Source of the DNA: Hyphomonadaceae bacterium
GTDB lineage: Bacteria; Pseudomonadota; Alphaproteobacteria; Rhizobiales; Hyphomicrobiaceae
Assembly: GCA_019747815.1 (NCBI GenBank)
Contig: JAIEQJ010000104.1
Span: 1 to 47,050 of the forward strand
Direction of reading: 5' to 3'
DNA: 47,050 nucleotides
The notes beneath the pieces are model-generated. The model saw nothing but the letters and a program-made list of their open reading frames with translations. It was not told the origin of the DNA and did no database searches. How positions within the stretch are numbered: position 1 is the first letter of the stretch; every line of letters starts with the position of its first letter. The translations under genes were made by a program, and so were the position numbers. Below, in pieces: positions 28,954 through 37,376 of the stretch.

Positions 28954-30072
28954 CTAACGTCCCCAGACGCGGCCGGCCGTCTTAACTATGAGGTCCAGCT
29001 TCGCCCACTGCTGCTCTTCGCCGAGGGCATTGCCCCCCGCCACGCTGGCAAAGCCGCATTGCGCGGACAGGGACAGCCGGTCGAGCGGACAGAAGCGCGC
29101 CGCGTCCTCGATGCGGCGCAGCAGGGTATCCTGGCTTTCAAGCTCCGCCGTCTTGGAGGATACCAGGCCGAGCACGACGTGCTTGCCCCTCGGCACGAAC
29201 CGCAGCGGCCGGAAGTCCCCGGCCCGGGCGCTGTCGAACTCCAGGAAGAAGACGTCGACCGGGGTATCGTTGAAGAGCCTATCGGCCACCGGCTCGTAAC
29301 CGCCCGACGCCATCCAGCGGCTGCGGAAATTGCCGCGGCACAGGTGCATGCCGGCGGTCATGCCTGCCGGGCGATCGGCCAGGATGCGTCCGATGAGGCC
29401 CAGATAGGTGTCGAGGAGCGCCTCGGGCGCACCGCCTTCGGCCACCGCCTGCCGCCGCACGTCCGCATCGCACAGCATGGCGACGGGCACCTCATCGAGC
29501 TGCAGGTAGCGGCAGCCGGCCTGCGCCAGCTCGGCAACCTCGGTGCGATAGATGGCGACGAGATCGTCGAAGTAGCGGGCGACGTCGGGATAGGCCGACG
29601 CATCGACCGCCTCAGACAGGCGGAAGAAGTGAAAGGCGCTGGGTGCCGGCACGGTGGCTTTCACGACCGCCCGCCTGGCGTGGCGGCTGGCACGCCTGAA
29701 CTCGGCGAGGCTGATCGGCGCCCGGCGCGCGATGCGCTTCTCGGCCACACACGTTGGCCATTCGAACGCCCGACCCTCGGCATCCTTGAACTTGAAACGC
29801 GAGGGCGCGAGACGAAACCCGTCCAGCCCTTCGAAGAAAAACCCGAACCAGGATGACCGGCCGAATTCGCCGTCGGTCACCACCTCGAGCCCGATCTCCT
29901 CCTGCCGCGCGATCACGCGGGCAATTTCGCCGTCGAGACATACCGCGTACTCGGCCGCCGACAGCCGTCCCTCCCGATGCGCCCTGCCGGCCTCCTTGAG
30001 AGCACGCGGCCGCAGGAGGCTGCCGATCACCTCGGCGCGGAACGGCGGCTGGCCTTGGCTTCCCGTGGTCAC
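28954..30072 (-). CDS. MetE C-terminal-like methyltransferase (methylcobalamin-independent)
   Basis: A 372-residue protein corresponding to the catalytic C-terminal half of cobalamin-independent methionine synthase. The N-terminal MetE half is absent. The start reads FRAEVIGSLLRPRAL and the zinc ligands are present as MHLCRGN (His and Cys), FLEFD (Glu) and SAQCGFAS (Cys). VVTDGEFGRSSW and YLQLDEVPVAML are also family blocks. Such short MetE-like proteins transfer methyl groups to thiols, but their donors and acceptors differ, so a role in methionine synthesis is not assured. The start is a GTG. Its neighbours suggest no pathway. Confidence 0.88.
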   Translation of the reverse strand: MTTGSQGQPPFRAEVIGSLLRPRALKEAGRAHREGRLSAAEYAVCLDGEIARVIARQEEIGLEVVTDGEFGRSSWFGFFFEGLDGFRLAPSRFKFKDAEGRAFEWPTCVAEKRIARRAPISLAEFRRASRHARRAVVKATVPAPSAFHFFRLSEAVDASAYPDVARYFDDLVAIYRTEVAELAQAGCRYLQLDEVPVAMLCDADVRRQAVAEGGAPEALLDTYLGLIGRILADRPAGMTAGMHLCRGNFRSRWMASGGYEPVADRLFNDTPVDVFFLEFDSARAGDFRPLRFVPRGKHVVLGLVSSKTAELESQDTLLRRIEDAARFCPLDRLSLSAQCGFASVAGGNALGEEQQWAKLDLIVKTAGRVWGR

Positions 30073-30143
30073 CGAACCCTCCCCAGGCTCCGGGACAGCA
30101 AGGGTAATCTTCGATCAGGAGCGGAGAAAGAGGGTCTCTTCGT

Positions 30144-32117
30144 TCAGGGCAACGACCGCCACAGGCGCGGGTCGGGCGGCAAGGGATAAGTCGCGTGCCA
30201 GGCCTTCAGCCTCTCCTCATAGCGCGACCGGTAGGCCTCATCGGTGGCCGCACCCGCATGTTCGAGATTGAACTCGGCACCGATGTCGCAATAGGCGTCC
30301 AGGTTCGTCAGATCGGGAGCCGGCAGCGATCCCGATTGGAAGTCCTGCCACATCCGGCGAAACAGATCCTCCAGGTGCCGCGTGAGCGCCGGCGTATCGA
30401 ACAGCACGCAGGTATCGCGGCTCGCAGCCAGCCTCGCCTTGGCCGCGGCCAGCTTGTCCCGGTTCCTGGCGAACTCGATCGCGCGCGTCACGTAGATGTC
30501 AGTCGTCGGGCAGATCAGATCGCCCGCGCCGGCCGCGCTGACCACGCTGGCGCACACCCTGGAGGCAAAGCCCCGCCCCGCAACGGTGAGCACGGGAACG
30601 CCCATCCACATGGCATCGGCCGCCGTCGTATGCGCGCCGTAGGGAAAGGTGTCGAGGAATACATCCGCCAGCGGATAGCGCGCCAGATGCTCGGGGTTCG
30701 GCTTCTTGTTGGCGAAGATCAGCCGGCTCGCCGCTATGCCGTGCTGGCCGGCGAGCTGCTGCAGGCGGGCATTGGTCTGGCCGGGGCCGCCCAGCAGCCA
30801 GAGCACGCTGTTGGGAACCTCAGCCAGAATGCGCATCCACGCCTGGAAGACGGGAGGCGCGATCTTCTGCATGCCGTTGAGGCAGCAGTAGACGACCGCA
30901 TCCTCTGGCAGGCCCTCCTCGCGCCGGGCCGGGCGCCGGGCCGCGACCGGACGCTTGCGGTCGTTGGGCTGATAGCACGGCAGCCGCAGCACCTTCTCGG
31001 AATAGTAGAGCTCGTGGCTTTCCGGAACGATGTAGGGATCGGCGATGAGGTAGTGGTGATAGGGACTGCCCATGGTGCCGGGAAAGCCGAACCAGTTGAC
31101 GGCCACGGGCGCCGGCCGCAGCGCAAACACCTTGGTGCGCGCATCCTTGGTATAGCCGTTGACGTCGATCAGGATATCGATCCCATCCTGCGCAATGGCC
31201 TCGGCGGCCTGCTGATCGCTGAGCCCATTGATCACGCACCAGCGGTCCACGCTGTTGCGGATCCGCATCTGGGTCGGGTCGGAGCGATTGATCCCGCAGT
31301 AGTAGGCATAGATCTCGAACTGCCCGCGGTCGTGGCATTCGAACACATCGGTCATCCCGAACCCGACGGCATGCTCGCGCAGATCGGAGGACACATAGCC
31401 GATCTTAAGCTTCTTGGCGTCCCGCCGCCGCTGCCCGCTCGCACCCCGCGGGCTTCCCGTGGTGGTCGGGATGCCGATCGTATCCCTGGCGTAGCGATAG
31501 GCTCGTCCCAGCTGAAACAGGGGATCGTCGGCGAGGTTGGCCAGCGACAGCGGCGAGATGTGCCGCATCAGGGCCTTGGCCTCCACGTAGTCCCATCCTT
31601 CAACGACCGGCCACTTGCATTGCCGCTGGCGCAGCGCGATCCAATGCTGCACCACCTCGGGCTGGGAGGAGTTGATCTCCAGCGCCTGCCGCAAGGCATC
31701 CTCGGCCGCGCCGTCGTTGTTGGTTGCCTCCAGCACCCGGCCGAGCTGCTGCAGCACCATCAGCTTGTGCTTGACGGCATCGCCGTTGACGCTGGACAGA
31801 CTGTTGACCAGCGCCAGCCACTCGGTCACCGCGGCTCCAAGCTGGCCGCTGTCCTCCAGCGCCCGGCCGAGGTTGATGTAAGGGGGATAGAAGTCCGGCT
31901 TCAGCCGAATGCTGGCGCGCAAGGCGTTGATGGCGCCCGCATGGTCGCCGATCTTGGAGAGCGCGACGCCATAGTTGAAGTAGACCGCATGCAGGAGCTG
32001 GTTGCCGCCGTTGCGGGCAATCCAGGTCTTGTAGAGATCGGCCGCCTTCTGCGGCTCCTCGGCACGTGCCAGCTTGTCGGCTTCTGTGAACAGCTCGGCG
32101 ATCGAAGATTGCTGCAC
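30144..32117 (-). CDS. GT41-family TPR glycosyltransferase (O-GlcNAc transferase/SPINDLY-like)
   Basis: A 657-residue cytoplasmic protein-glycosyltransferase. Residues 1-200 form several TPR helices (YFNYGVALSKIGDHAGAINA, INLGRALEDSGQLGAAVTEW). The GT41 catalytic domain follows: GYVSSDLREHAVGFGMTDVF, LPCYQPNDRKRP, YCCLNGMQKIAPPVFQAWMR and DVFLDTFPYGAHTTAADAMW. Then comes MGVPVLTVAGRGFASRVCAS. Family members move GlcNAc, fucose or another sugar from a nucleotide donor to Ser/Thr of proteins. I prefer the GTG at 32117 because AGGAT precedes it; a TTG three codons earlier is possible. It lies 175 bp downstream of the Ser/Thr-rich octapeptide-repeat gene on the same strand. A UDP-xylose synthase gene is just beyond that. 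The repeat protein is the obvious candidate acceptor, by inference from position. Confidence 0.92.
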   Translation of the reverse strand: MQQSSIAELFTEADKLARAEEPQKAADLYKTWIARNGGNQLLHAVYFNYGVALSKIGDHAGAINALRASIRLKPDFYPPYINLGRALEDSGQLGAAVTEWLALVNSLSSVNGDAVKHKLMVLQQLGRVLEATNNDGAAEDALRQALEINSSQPEVVQHWIALRQRQCKWPVVEGWDYVEAKALMRHISPLSLANLADDPLFQLGRAYRYARDTIGIPTTTGSPRGASGQRRRDAKKLKIGYVSSDLREHAVGFGMTDVFECHDRGQFEIYAYYCGINRSDPTQMRIRNSVDRWCVINGLSDQQAAEAIAQDGIDILIDVNGYTKDARTKVFALRPAPVAVNWFGFPGTMGSPYHHYLIADPYIVPESHELYYSEKVLRLPCYQPNDRKRPVAARRPARREEGLPEDAVVYCCLNGMQKIAPPVFQAWMRILAEVPNSVLWLLGGPGQTNARLQQLAGQHGIAASRLIFANKKPNPEHLARYPLADVFLDTFPYGAHTTAADAMWMGVPVLTVAGRGFASRVCASVVSAAGAGDLICPTTDIYVTRAIEFARNRDKLAAAKARLAASRDTCVLFDTPALTRHLEDLFRRMWQDFQSGSLPAPDLTNLDAYCDIGAEFNLEHAGAATDEAYRSRYEERLKAWHATYPLPPDPRLWRSLP

Positions 32118-32229
32118 GAAGGCCAATCCTGTCGAAATAGCCCAATGGCGGGGCGCACCGCGTACCGCTTACAACGATTCGGCTTTTCGAGGTTAGCCGG
32201 CGGACCGCCTTGAGCGATCCCGACCCTAT

Positions 32230-32273
32230 GGGCTGTCCAGCCCAGGCGGCGGCCGGCTCATGAACCGGCCGCC
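32230..32273 (-). promoter_or_regulatory. Two stem-loops between the repeat-protein gene and the GT41 gene
   Basis: GGGCTG / CAGCCC (32230-32243) and a perfect 9-bp stem GGCGGCCGG / CCGGCCGCC with an 8-nt loop (32248-32273) lie between the stop codon at 32292 and the GTG at 32117. No T-run follows on the minus strand. Such structures can stabilise the upstream message or partly terminate, letting a structural protein be made in excess over its modifying enzyme. Confidence 0.5.
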
Positions 32274-32291
32274 CGAGGCGTGCGCGCTCGC

Positions 32292-35153
32292 TTACTGGTT
32301 GATGACCGTGATCAGGGCATTGACCTGATCAATGCTCATGGCCTGGACCTGGGTGGTGGTGAAGGCGTTGCCCTGGGTCGAGCTCAGCGCGTTGATCTGG
32401 CCGATGCTGATGCCGGCAATCGCCGTCGCGCTGAGCGAACCGATGCCGGTCGTCGACGTCAAGGCGGCGAAGCTGGTCGTCGACAAGGCGGCGACCTGGG
32501 CTGCTGTCAGCGCACCGGCTTGGGTTTGGGTGAACGCTCCCAGATCAGTGGTGCTGAGACCGCCGATGCCCGAGGTCGACAGCGCCCCGATCTGGTTTGC
32601 CGTCATCGCCCCGATCTGAGTATCGGTCAGCGCATCCACCGCGGTCGAGGCCAGCCCGCCCACCTGCGCCGTCGACAGATCGGCGACGTTGAGGGCGTTG
32701 AGCTCCGTCGCTCCCAGGCCGTTGAGCTGGGTGGCGGTCAGACCCTTGACCTGCGTGCCCGTCAGAGCGCCGATCTGCGTCGTCGAGAAATCGGCGATGC
32801 CGGTCGTCGTCAACCCGCCGAGCTGCTTGGAGCTCAAGGCTCCCAACTGCGTCGTGCTCCAGCTCTGCACCTCAGTCGAGCTCAGCGCATCCAGAGCTGC
32901 GGTCGACAAGGCCGCGATCTGATCGGTTGCCAACGCCTGAACCTGCGTACTGGTCAGGCTCTCGATGGCCGTCGAGCTCATGCCCTTAACCTGGGTTGCC
33001 GACAGATCGACCACCTCGAGGGCGTTGAGGGAGGTCGTCGACATATTGTTCAACTGGGCCGTGGACAGGCCACGCACCTGGACCGAGGTCAGCTCGCCGA
33101 GCTGGGTCGTGGAGAAGTTGTCGATGGCCGTGGTCGACAGACCGCCAAGCTGCTTGGCCGTCAGGGCGCCCACTTGCGTGGTGCTCCACGCACGCACCTC
33201 GGTGGAGGTCAGAGCAGAAAGTGCCGTCGTAGAGAGGGCTGCAACCTGCGCGGTCGACAAGCCGTCGATTTGAGTATCCGACAGATTGGTGACCGCCGTG
33301 CTATTCAGGCCGGCGACCTGCGCCGCCGCCAGGTCGGCGATGTTCAGGGCGTTGAGCTCCGTTGCCCCCAGGGCATTGAGCTGCGCCACCGTCAGGCCCT
33401 TCACCTGCGTGCCCGTCAGAGCGCCGATCTGCGTCGTCGAGAACTCGGCAATCGCCGTCGTCGTCAGGCTGCCGAGCTGCTTGGCCGTCAGGGAGCCGAG
33501 CTGGGTGGTGGTCCAGCTCTGCACCTCTGTCGAGCTCAATGCCTCAAGGCCGGAGGTTGACAAGGCGCCGATTGCGGCCGTCGACAGCGCCTGCACCTGG
33601 GTATTCGTCAGGCTCTCGATGGCCGTCGAGCTCATACCCTTCACCTGGGTGGTCGACAGATTGGCCCCATCCAGCGCATTGAGCGCCGCCGCCGACATGT
33701 TGTTGAGCTGCCCGGCGGTCAGGCCGCGCACTTGGACGGACGTCAGCGCACCGAGCTGGGTCGTGGAGAAGCTATCGATGGCCGTCGTCGACAGGCCGCC
33801 GAGCTGCTTGGAGTTCAAGGCCCCGAGCTGCGTCGTGCTCCAGCTCTGCACCTCGGTCGAGCTCAGCGCCCCAATCCCCGTGGCCGCGAACGCCGCGATC
33901 TGATCCGTGGTCAGGTTTTGAACCTGCGTGTTCGTCAGATTGCCGATCGCGGTGGCGTTCATGCCCTTCAACTGGGTCGACGACAGATCCGCCACCTCGA
34001 TGGCGTTGAGGGAGGTCGTCGACAGGTTGTTCAACTGGGCCGTGGTCAGGCCGCGCACCTGGGCAGTGGTCAGCTCACCAAGCTGGGTCGTGGAGAAGTT
34101 GTCGATGGCCGTCGTCGACAGGCCGCCGAGCTGCTTGGCCGTCAACGCGCCGACCTGCGTCGTGCTCCACGCCTGCACCTCGGTCGAGGAGAACGCGCTG
34201 ATCGCGGCGCCCGAGAGGAAGCCCATCTGGGTGGCCGTGAAATCACCCGCCTGCGTCGTGGTCAGGTTGCCGATGGTGGTCGCGCTCAAGCCCCCCACCT
34301 GCTGCGTTGACAGATTCGCAATATTGACCGCATTGAGCTCAGCCGTCCCCAGAGCGTTGATCTGGGCGGTCGTCAACCCGCGCAGCTGTGTCGTCGACAG
34401 CGCCCCGAGCTGGGTGGTGGAGAAGTCGGCAATCGCCGTCGATGTCAGGCGGCTGAGCTGGGCTGTGGTCAGCGATGCAAGCTGGGTCGTATCCCAGCCC
34501 TGCACTTCCGTGGAGCTCAATGCATCCAGGCCGGTCGCAGTCAGCGCGGCGATCTGGGTGTTCGCCATGGCGTCCACCTGCGTATCCGACAGGTTCGCAA
34601 TGGCCGTGGCGTTCATGCTCTTGATCTGGGTGGCCGACAGATCACCGATATCCAGCGCGTTGAGGGCGGTCGCCGACATGCCGTTCATCTGCGCTGCAGT
34701 AAAGCCGCGCACCTGCGTGGAGGTCAGGGCGGCGAGCTGGGTCGTGGAGAAATTGTCGATGGCCGTCGTCGACAGACCGCCGAGCTGCTTGGAGCTGATG
34801 GCGCCGAGCTGGGTCGTGCTCCAGCTCTGGACCTCGGTGGAGCTCAACGAGCCGAGCGCGGTGCTCGTCAGCGCCGCAATCTGCGTTGTCGTCAGAGCGC
34901 CCGTTTGCGTGTCGGTCAGGGCCAGCAGGGCCGATATGGACAACCCCTTGACGGCATTGGAAGAAAATCCCGTGATCTGGGTCGTCGCCAGAGCCTGGAG
35001 GTCGGTCGTTTCGAACGCGTTGATCTGGGTCGCACTCAGCGCGCCGATCTGAGTTGTTGAGAGCTGGGCGACATCCGTCGTTGTCAGCGCAACAATTGCC
35101 GTCGTCGAAAGGCCGGCGATTTGCTTGGCCGTCAGGCTGCTAATGATCGACAT
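32292..35153 (-). CDS. Ser/Thr-rich octapeptide-repeat protein, 953 residues
   Basis: Almost the whole protein is a chain of octapeptides with consensus L-[ST]-x-T-[QAE]-[ILV]-x-[AG]. After MSIISS come 12 octads. Next are seven 109-residue super-repeats, each 13 octads plus one 5-residue step such as LNIAD, LEVVD or VNIAN. The protein ends with ten more units (one of nine residues) and LITVINQ; these parts sum exactly to 953. Each super-repeat has one Trp, at the start of its second octad. There is no signal peptide, membrane segment or Cys. A GGAGG Shine-Dalgarno precedes the ATG. The fold is uncertain: a beta-solenoid or short-helix solenoid are both possible. Similar Thr-Gln-rich repeats occur in large surface proteins of alphaproteobacteria, so a secreted or surface role is plausible. 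The downstream GT41 enzyme may glycosylate it. Confidence 0.85.
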   Translation of the reverse strand: MSIISSLTAKQIAGLSTTAIVALTTTDVAQLSTTQIGALSATQINAFETTDLQALATTQITGFSSNAVKGLSISALLALTDTQTGALTTTQIAALTSTALGSLSSTEVQSWSTTQLGAISSKQLGGLSTTAIDNFSTTQLAALTSTQVRGFTAAQMNGMSATALNALDIGDLSATQIKSMNATAIANLSDTQVDAMANTQIAALTATGLDALSSTEVQGWDTTQLASLTTAQLSRLTSTAIADFSTTQLGALSTTQLRGLTTAQINALGTAELNAVNIANLSTQQVGGLSATTIGNLTTTQAGDFTATQMGFLSGAAISAFSSTEVQAWSTTQVGALTAKQLGGLSTTAIDNFSTTQLGELTTAQVRGLTTAQLNNLSTTSLNAIEVADLSSTQLKGMNATAIGNLTNTQVQNLTTDQIAAFAATGIGALSSTEVQSWSTTQLGALNSKQLGGLSTTAIDSFSTTQLGALTSVQVRGLTAGQLNNMSAAALNALDGANLSTTQVKGMSSTAIESLTNTQVQALSTAAIGALSTSGLEALSSTEVQSWTTTQLGSLTAKQLGSLTTTAIAEFSTTQIGALTGTQVKGLTVAQLNALGATELNALNIADLAAAQVAGLNSTAVTNLSDTQIDGLSTAQVAALSTTALSALTSTEVRAWSTTQVGALTAKQLGGLSTTAIDNFSTTQLGELTSVQVRGLSTAQLNNMSTTSLNALEVVDLSATQVKGMSSTAIESLTSTQVQALATDQIAALSTAALDALSSTEVQSWSTTQLGALSSKQLGGLTTTGIADFSTTQIGALTGTQVKGLTATQLNGLGATELNALNVADLSTAQVGGLASTAVDALTDTQIGAMTANQIGALSTSGIGGLSTTDLGAFTQTQAGALTAAQVAALSTTSFAALTSTTGIGSLSATAIAGISIGQINALSSTQGNAFTTTQVQAMSIDQVNALITVINQ
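32559..34847 (-). repeat. Seven 327-bp tandem super-repeats within the octapeptide-repeat gene
   Basis: Each 327-bp unit encodes 109 residues starting at L[ST]STEV[QR]. The 5-residue steps read, in order, LDIGD, VNIAN, IEVAD, LDGAN, LNIAD, LEVVD and LNVAD. Units 1 and 4, 2 and 5, and 3 and 6 are more alike than neighbours are; for example units 3 and 6 share STTSLNA before the step and LGELT earlier. Unit 7 resembles units 2 and 5. The gene therefore grew by copying a three-unit block as well as single units. Confidence 0.85.
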
Positions 35154-35603
35154 TGAAAGGCCTCCGGATCAGCAGACGCTCATGGGCTGAGCTATGATGT
35201 GCCGGCCTGAGCATGCTCGTCCGGCGGCGTCGACCATGGTCCGGCAACCCGAACGAGGACCGATCGAAATGGTGAATGGGACGGGTGCAGCCGCAATCAG
35301 CGCAGCTTGCAGCTTCAGGCGCTTGCCGTGAAGGACCGGTGCGTCGAGCCAAGCCATGTGGGGTGAGTCGTTCTCAAAGGTGGGCCGCGTTGCGAGTCAA
35401 ACTTATGGACCAACTGCTAACAAACGCTTAATCATCAGCGGGCTGATCTATCCGCGTTGTTTTCGTACCTCTAGGACATGCAGCTTGCGCCAGCCTCGAC
35501 ATGCAGGCGCATGCCGTTGCGTTGCGCATGCATGTTTCGCCGACAAGCCTCGCACCAGCACCCCATGCGAGGCTGAGCGCTGTTGGGCTCGGGGGACGAA
35601 AGC
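35154..35603. other. Divergent intergenic region, no gene recognised
   Basis: This 450-bp stretch separates the minus-strand repeat-protein gene from the plus-strand UDP-glucuronate decarboxylase gene and must contain both promoters. The part around 35390-35460 is locally AT-richer (CAACTGCTAACAAACGCTTA) than its surroundings. A short inverted repeat GCATGC...GCATGC lies near 35510-35530. Small ORFs here have no Shine-Dalgarno or conserved features. I cannot name an operator. Confidence 0.5.
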
Positions 35604-36632
35604 ATGGCTCGTATCTACGACAGCAGGAAGCGCATCTTGGTGACGGGTGGTGCCGGCTTCCTGGGGTCTCACCTGATCGATCGACTTCTCGCTGCGGGGC
35701 ATGAGGTGCTGTGCGCCGACAACCTCTTCACCGGCACCAAGCGCAACATCGAGCGCCTGATCGGCCATCCGCGCTTCGAGTTCATGCGCCACGACGTGAC
35801 CTTTCCCCTCTATGTCGAGGTCGACGAGATTTACAATCTGGCCTGCCCCGCCTCCCCGATCCACTACCAACACGATCCGGTGCAGACGACGAAGACCTCG
35901 GTGCACGGGGCCATCAACATGCTGGGGCTGGCCAAGCGCCTCAGGTGCAAGATCCTGCAGGCCTCCACCAGCGAGGTCTACGGCGACCCGTCCGTGCACC
36001 CGCAGCCGGAGACCTACTGGGGCAACGTGAACCCGGTCGGCATCCGCTCCTGCTACGACGAGGGCAAGCGATGTGCCGAGACCCTGTTCTTCGACTATCA
36101 CCGCCAGCACAAGGTGGAGATCAAGGTGGCGCGGATCTTCAATACCTACGGACCGCGCATGCATCCTTCCGACGGGCGCGTGGTCTCGAACTTCATCGTG
36201 CAGGCGCTGCGCAACGAGCCCATCACGCTTTACGGCAACGGCGAGCAGACGCGCTCGTTCTGCTACGTGGACGATCTGATCGACGGCCTGATCCGGCTGA
36301 TGGATACCCCGGCGGACCTCACGGGTCCCGTCAACCTGGGCAACCCCGCCGAGTTCACGATCAGGAAGCTCGCAGAGCTGATCATCGAGCAGACCAACGC
36401 GCAATCGGAGCTGATTTGCCTGCCCCTGCCGCAGGACGACCCGCGGCAGCGCCGCCCGGACATCTCCCTCGCGAAATCAAGGCTCGACTGGCAGCCGCGC
36501 GTCAGGCTGGAGGACGGCCTGCGCCCGACGATCGGCTACTTTGCCGACCGGCTGGCCGGCGAGGCGCCGCGCTTGCCGCAGCGCGGCAGCCTCGCCGAGC
36601 AGCACCGGCGCCTGGCCGCCGCCTTTCCCTAG
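35604..36632 (+). CDS. uxs: UDP-glucuronate decarboxylase (UDP-xylose synthase)
   Basis: A 342-residue short-chain dehydrogenase-type enzyme that converts UDP-glucuronate to UDP-xylose using bound NAD+. The dinucleotide-binding motif is [32 protein letters not shown] and the catalytic stretch [16 protein letters not shown] (YxxxK) distinguish UXS from other epimerases. [11 protein letters not shown] and [11 protein letters not shown] complete the pattern. The ATG at 35604 begins [10 protein letters not shown]; seven extra upstream residues are possible. It converges on kdpE. UDP-glucuronate-forming genes are not in the window. It is divergent from the repeat-protein/GT41 pair and could provide its sugar donor, by inference only. 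Confidence 0.93.
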   Translation: MARIYDSRKRILVTGGAGFLGSHLIDRLLAAGHEVLCADNLFTGTKRNIERLIGHPRFEFMRHDVTFPLYVEVDEIYNLACPASPIHYQHDPVQTTKTSVHGAINMLGLAKRLRCKILQASTSEVYGDPSVHPQPETYWGNVNPVGIRSCYDEGKRCAETLFFDYHRQHKVEIKVARIFNTYGPRMHPSDGRVVSNFIVQALRNEPITLYGNGEQTRSFCYVDDLIDGLIRLMDTPADLTGPVNLGNPAEFTIRKLAELIIEQTNAQSELICLPLPQDDPRQRRPDISLAKSRLDWQPRVRLEDGLRPTIGYFADRLAGEAPRLPQRGSLAEQHRRLAAAFP

Positions 36633-36683
36633 CCCTGCAGACTTGGGCCGGTCCCCGCCGGCCGAGTGGCGGGCGCGGTGCGC

Positions 36684-37376
36684 CTATGCCGGCTCCATGA
36701 TCCGATAGCCGATGCCGACCTCGGTGTGGATGATCTTCGGCTCGTTGGGATTGGCCTCGATCTTCTGGCGCAGGTGCCGCACGTATACGCGCAGATACTG
36801 CGTGTCCTCGGTGTGGGCGGGTCCCCAGACGGCACTGAGGATCTGCTTGTGGGTGATGACCTTGCCGAGGTTGCGAGCGAGGAATGCCAGCAGATCGAAC
36901 TCCTTGGGCGTGAGCTTGATCTCCTGCCCGCACCGCGTGACGCGGTGCTGCGCATGGTCGATCTCGATGTCTGCCAGCCGCGTCACCGGCATCTCGGCGG
37001 CCTGCTGCGACCGGTGCCGCAGCGCGGCGCGCATGCGCGCCATCAACTCGCCGACGCCGAACGGCTTGTTGACGTAGTCGTCGGCCCCGAGGTCGAACGC
37101 CTCGATCTTCTCGACTTCGCGCTCGCGCGCCGAGAGGACGATGATGGGCACATCGGACCATTCACGCACCTTGCGGATCAGGTCCTTGCCGTCGCCGTCG
37201 GGAAGGCCGAGGTCGAGCACGACGAGATCGGGCGGACGGGCGGCAATCGCCCTGACCGCCTCCGCCATGCTTTCCGCCGTCGCCACGCCATAGCCGCCCG
37301 CGGTCAGCGCGGGGCGCAGGAAGCGCAGGATGGCCGGCTCGTCGTCGACCACGAGCACGCGGGGTCCGGTGCTCAT
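36684..37376 (-). CDS. kdpE: Kdp operon response regulator KdpE
   Basis: A 230-residue OmpR-class regulator. The receiver domain starts RVLVVDDEPAILRFL, with phospho-acceptor Asp55 in LVVLDLGLPDGDGKDL and the conserved Lys in YVNKPFGVGEL. The winged-helix DNA-binding domain has LTPKEFDLLAFLARNLGKV and the recognition part ending YLRVYVRHLRQKIE. Phosphorylated by KdpD, it activates kdpFABC when potassium is limiting. It overlaps kdpD by 4 bp (ATGA) as the last gene of the locus. Confidence 0.97.
   Translation of the reverse strand: MSTGPRVLVVDDEPAILRFLRPALTAGGYGVATAESMAEAVRAIAARPPDLVVLDLGLPDGDGKDLIRKVREWSDVPIIVLSAREREVEKIEAFDLGADDYVNKPFGVGELMARMRAALRHRSQQAAEMPVTRLADIEIDHAQHRVTRCGQEIKLTPKEFDLLAFLARNLGKVITHKQILSAVWGPAHTEDTQYLRVYVRHLRQKIEANPNEPKIIHTEVGIGYRIMEPA

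Noticed and set aside
30195-32213. 672-residue plus-strand ORF opposite the GT41 gene
   Set aside because: The minus strand encodes an unmistakable GT41 protein; the antisense product has no family features.
32280-35052. Plus-strand ORFs with repeat-like translation opposite the octapeptide gene
   Set aside because: They inherit periodicity from the true gene. The minus frame has the Shine-Dalgarno, the exact octad register and plausible composition.
32292-35153. A 24-bp direct-repeat array resembling a CRISPR
   Set aside because: The 24-bp units vary mainly at wobble positions and translate to a continuous protein. There are no spacers.
35169-35357. Small ORFs in the region between the repeat-protein gene and uxs
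   Set aside because: No Shine-Dalgarno, no conserved composition, and overlapping alternatives in several frames.
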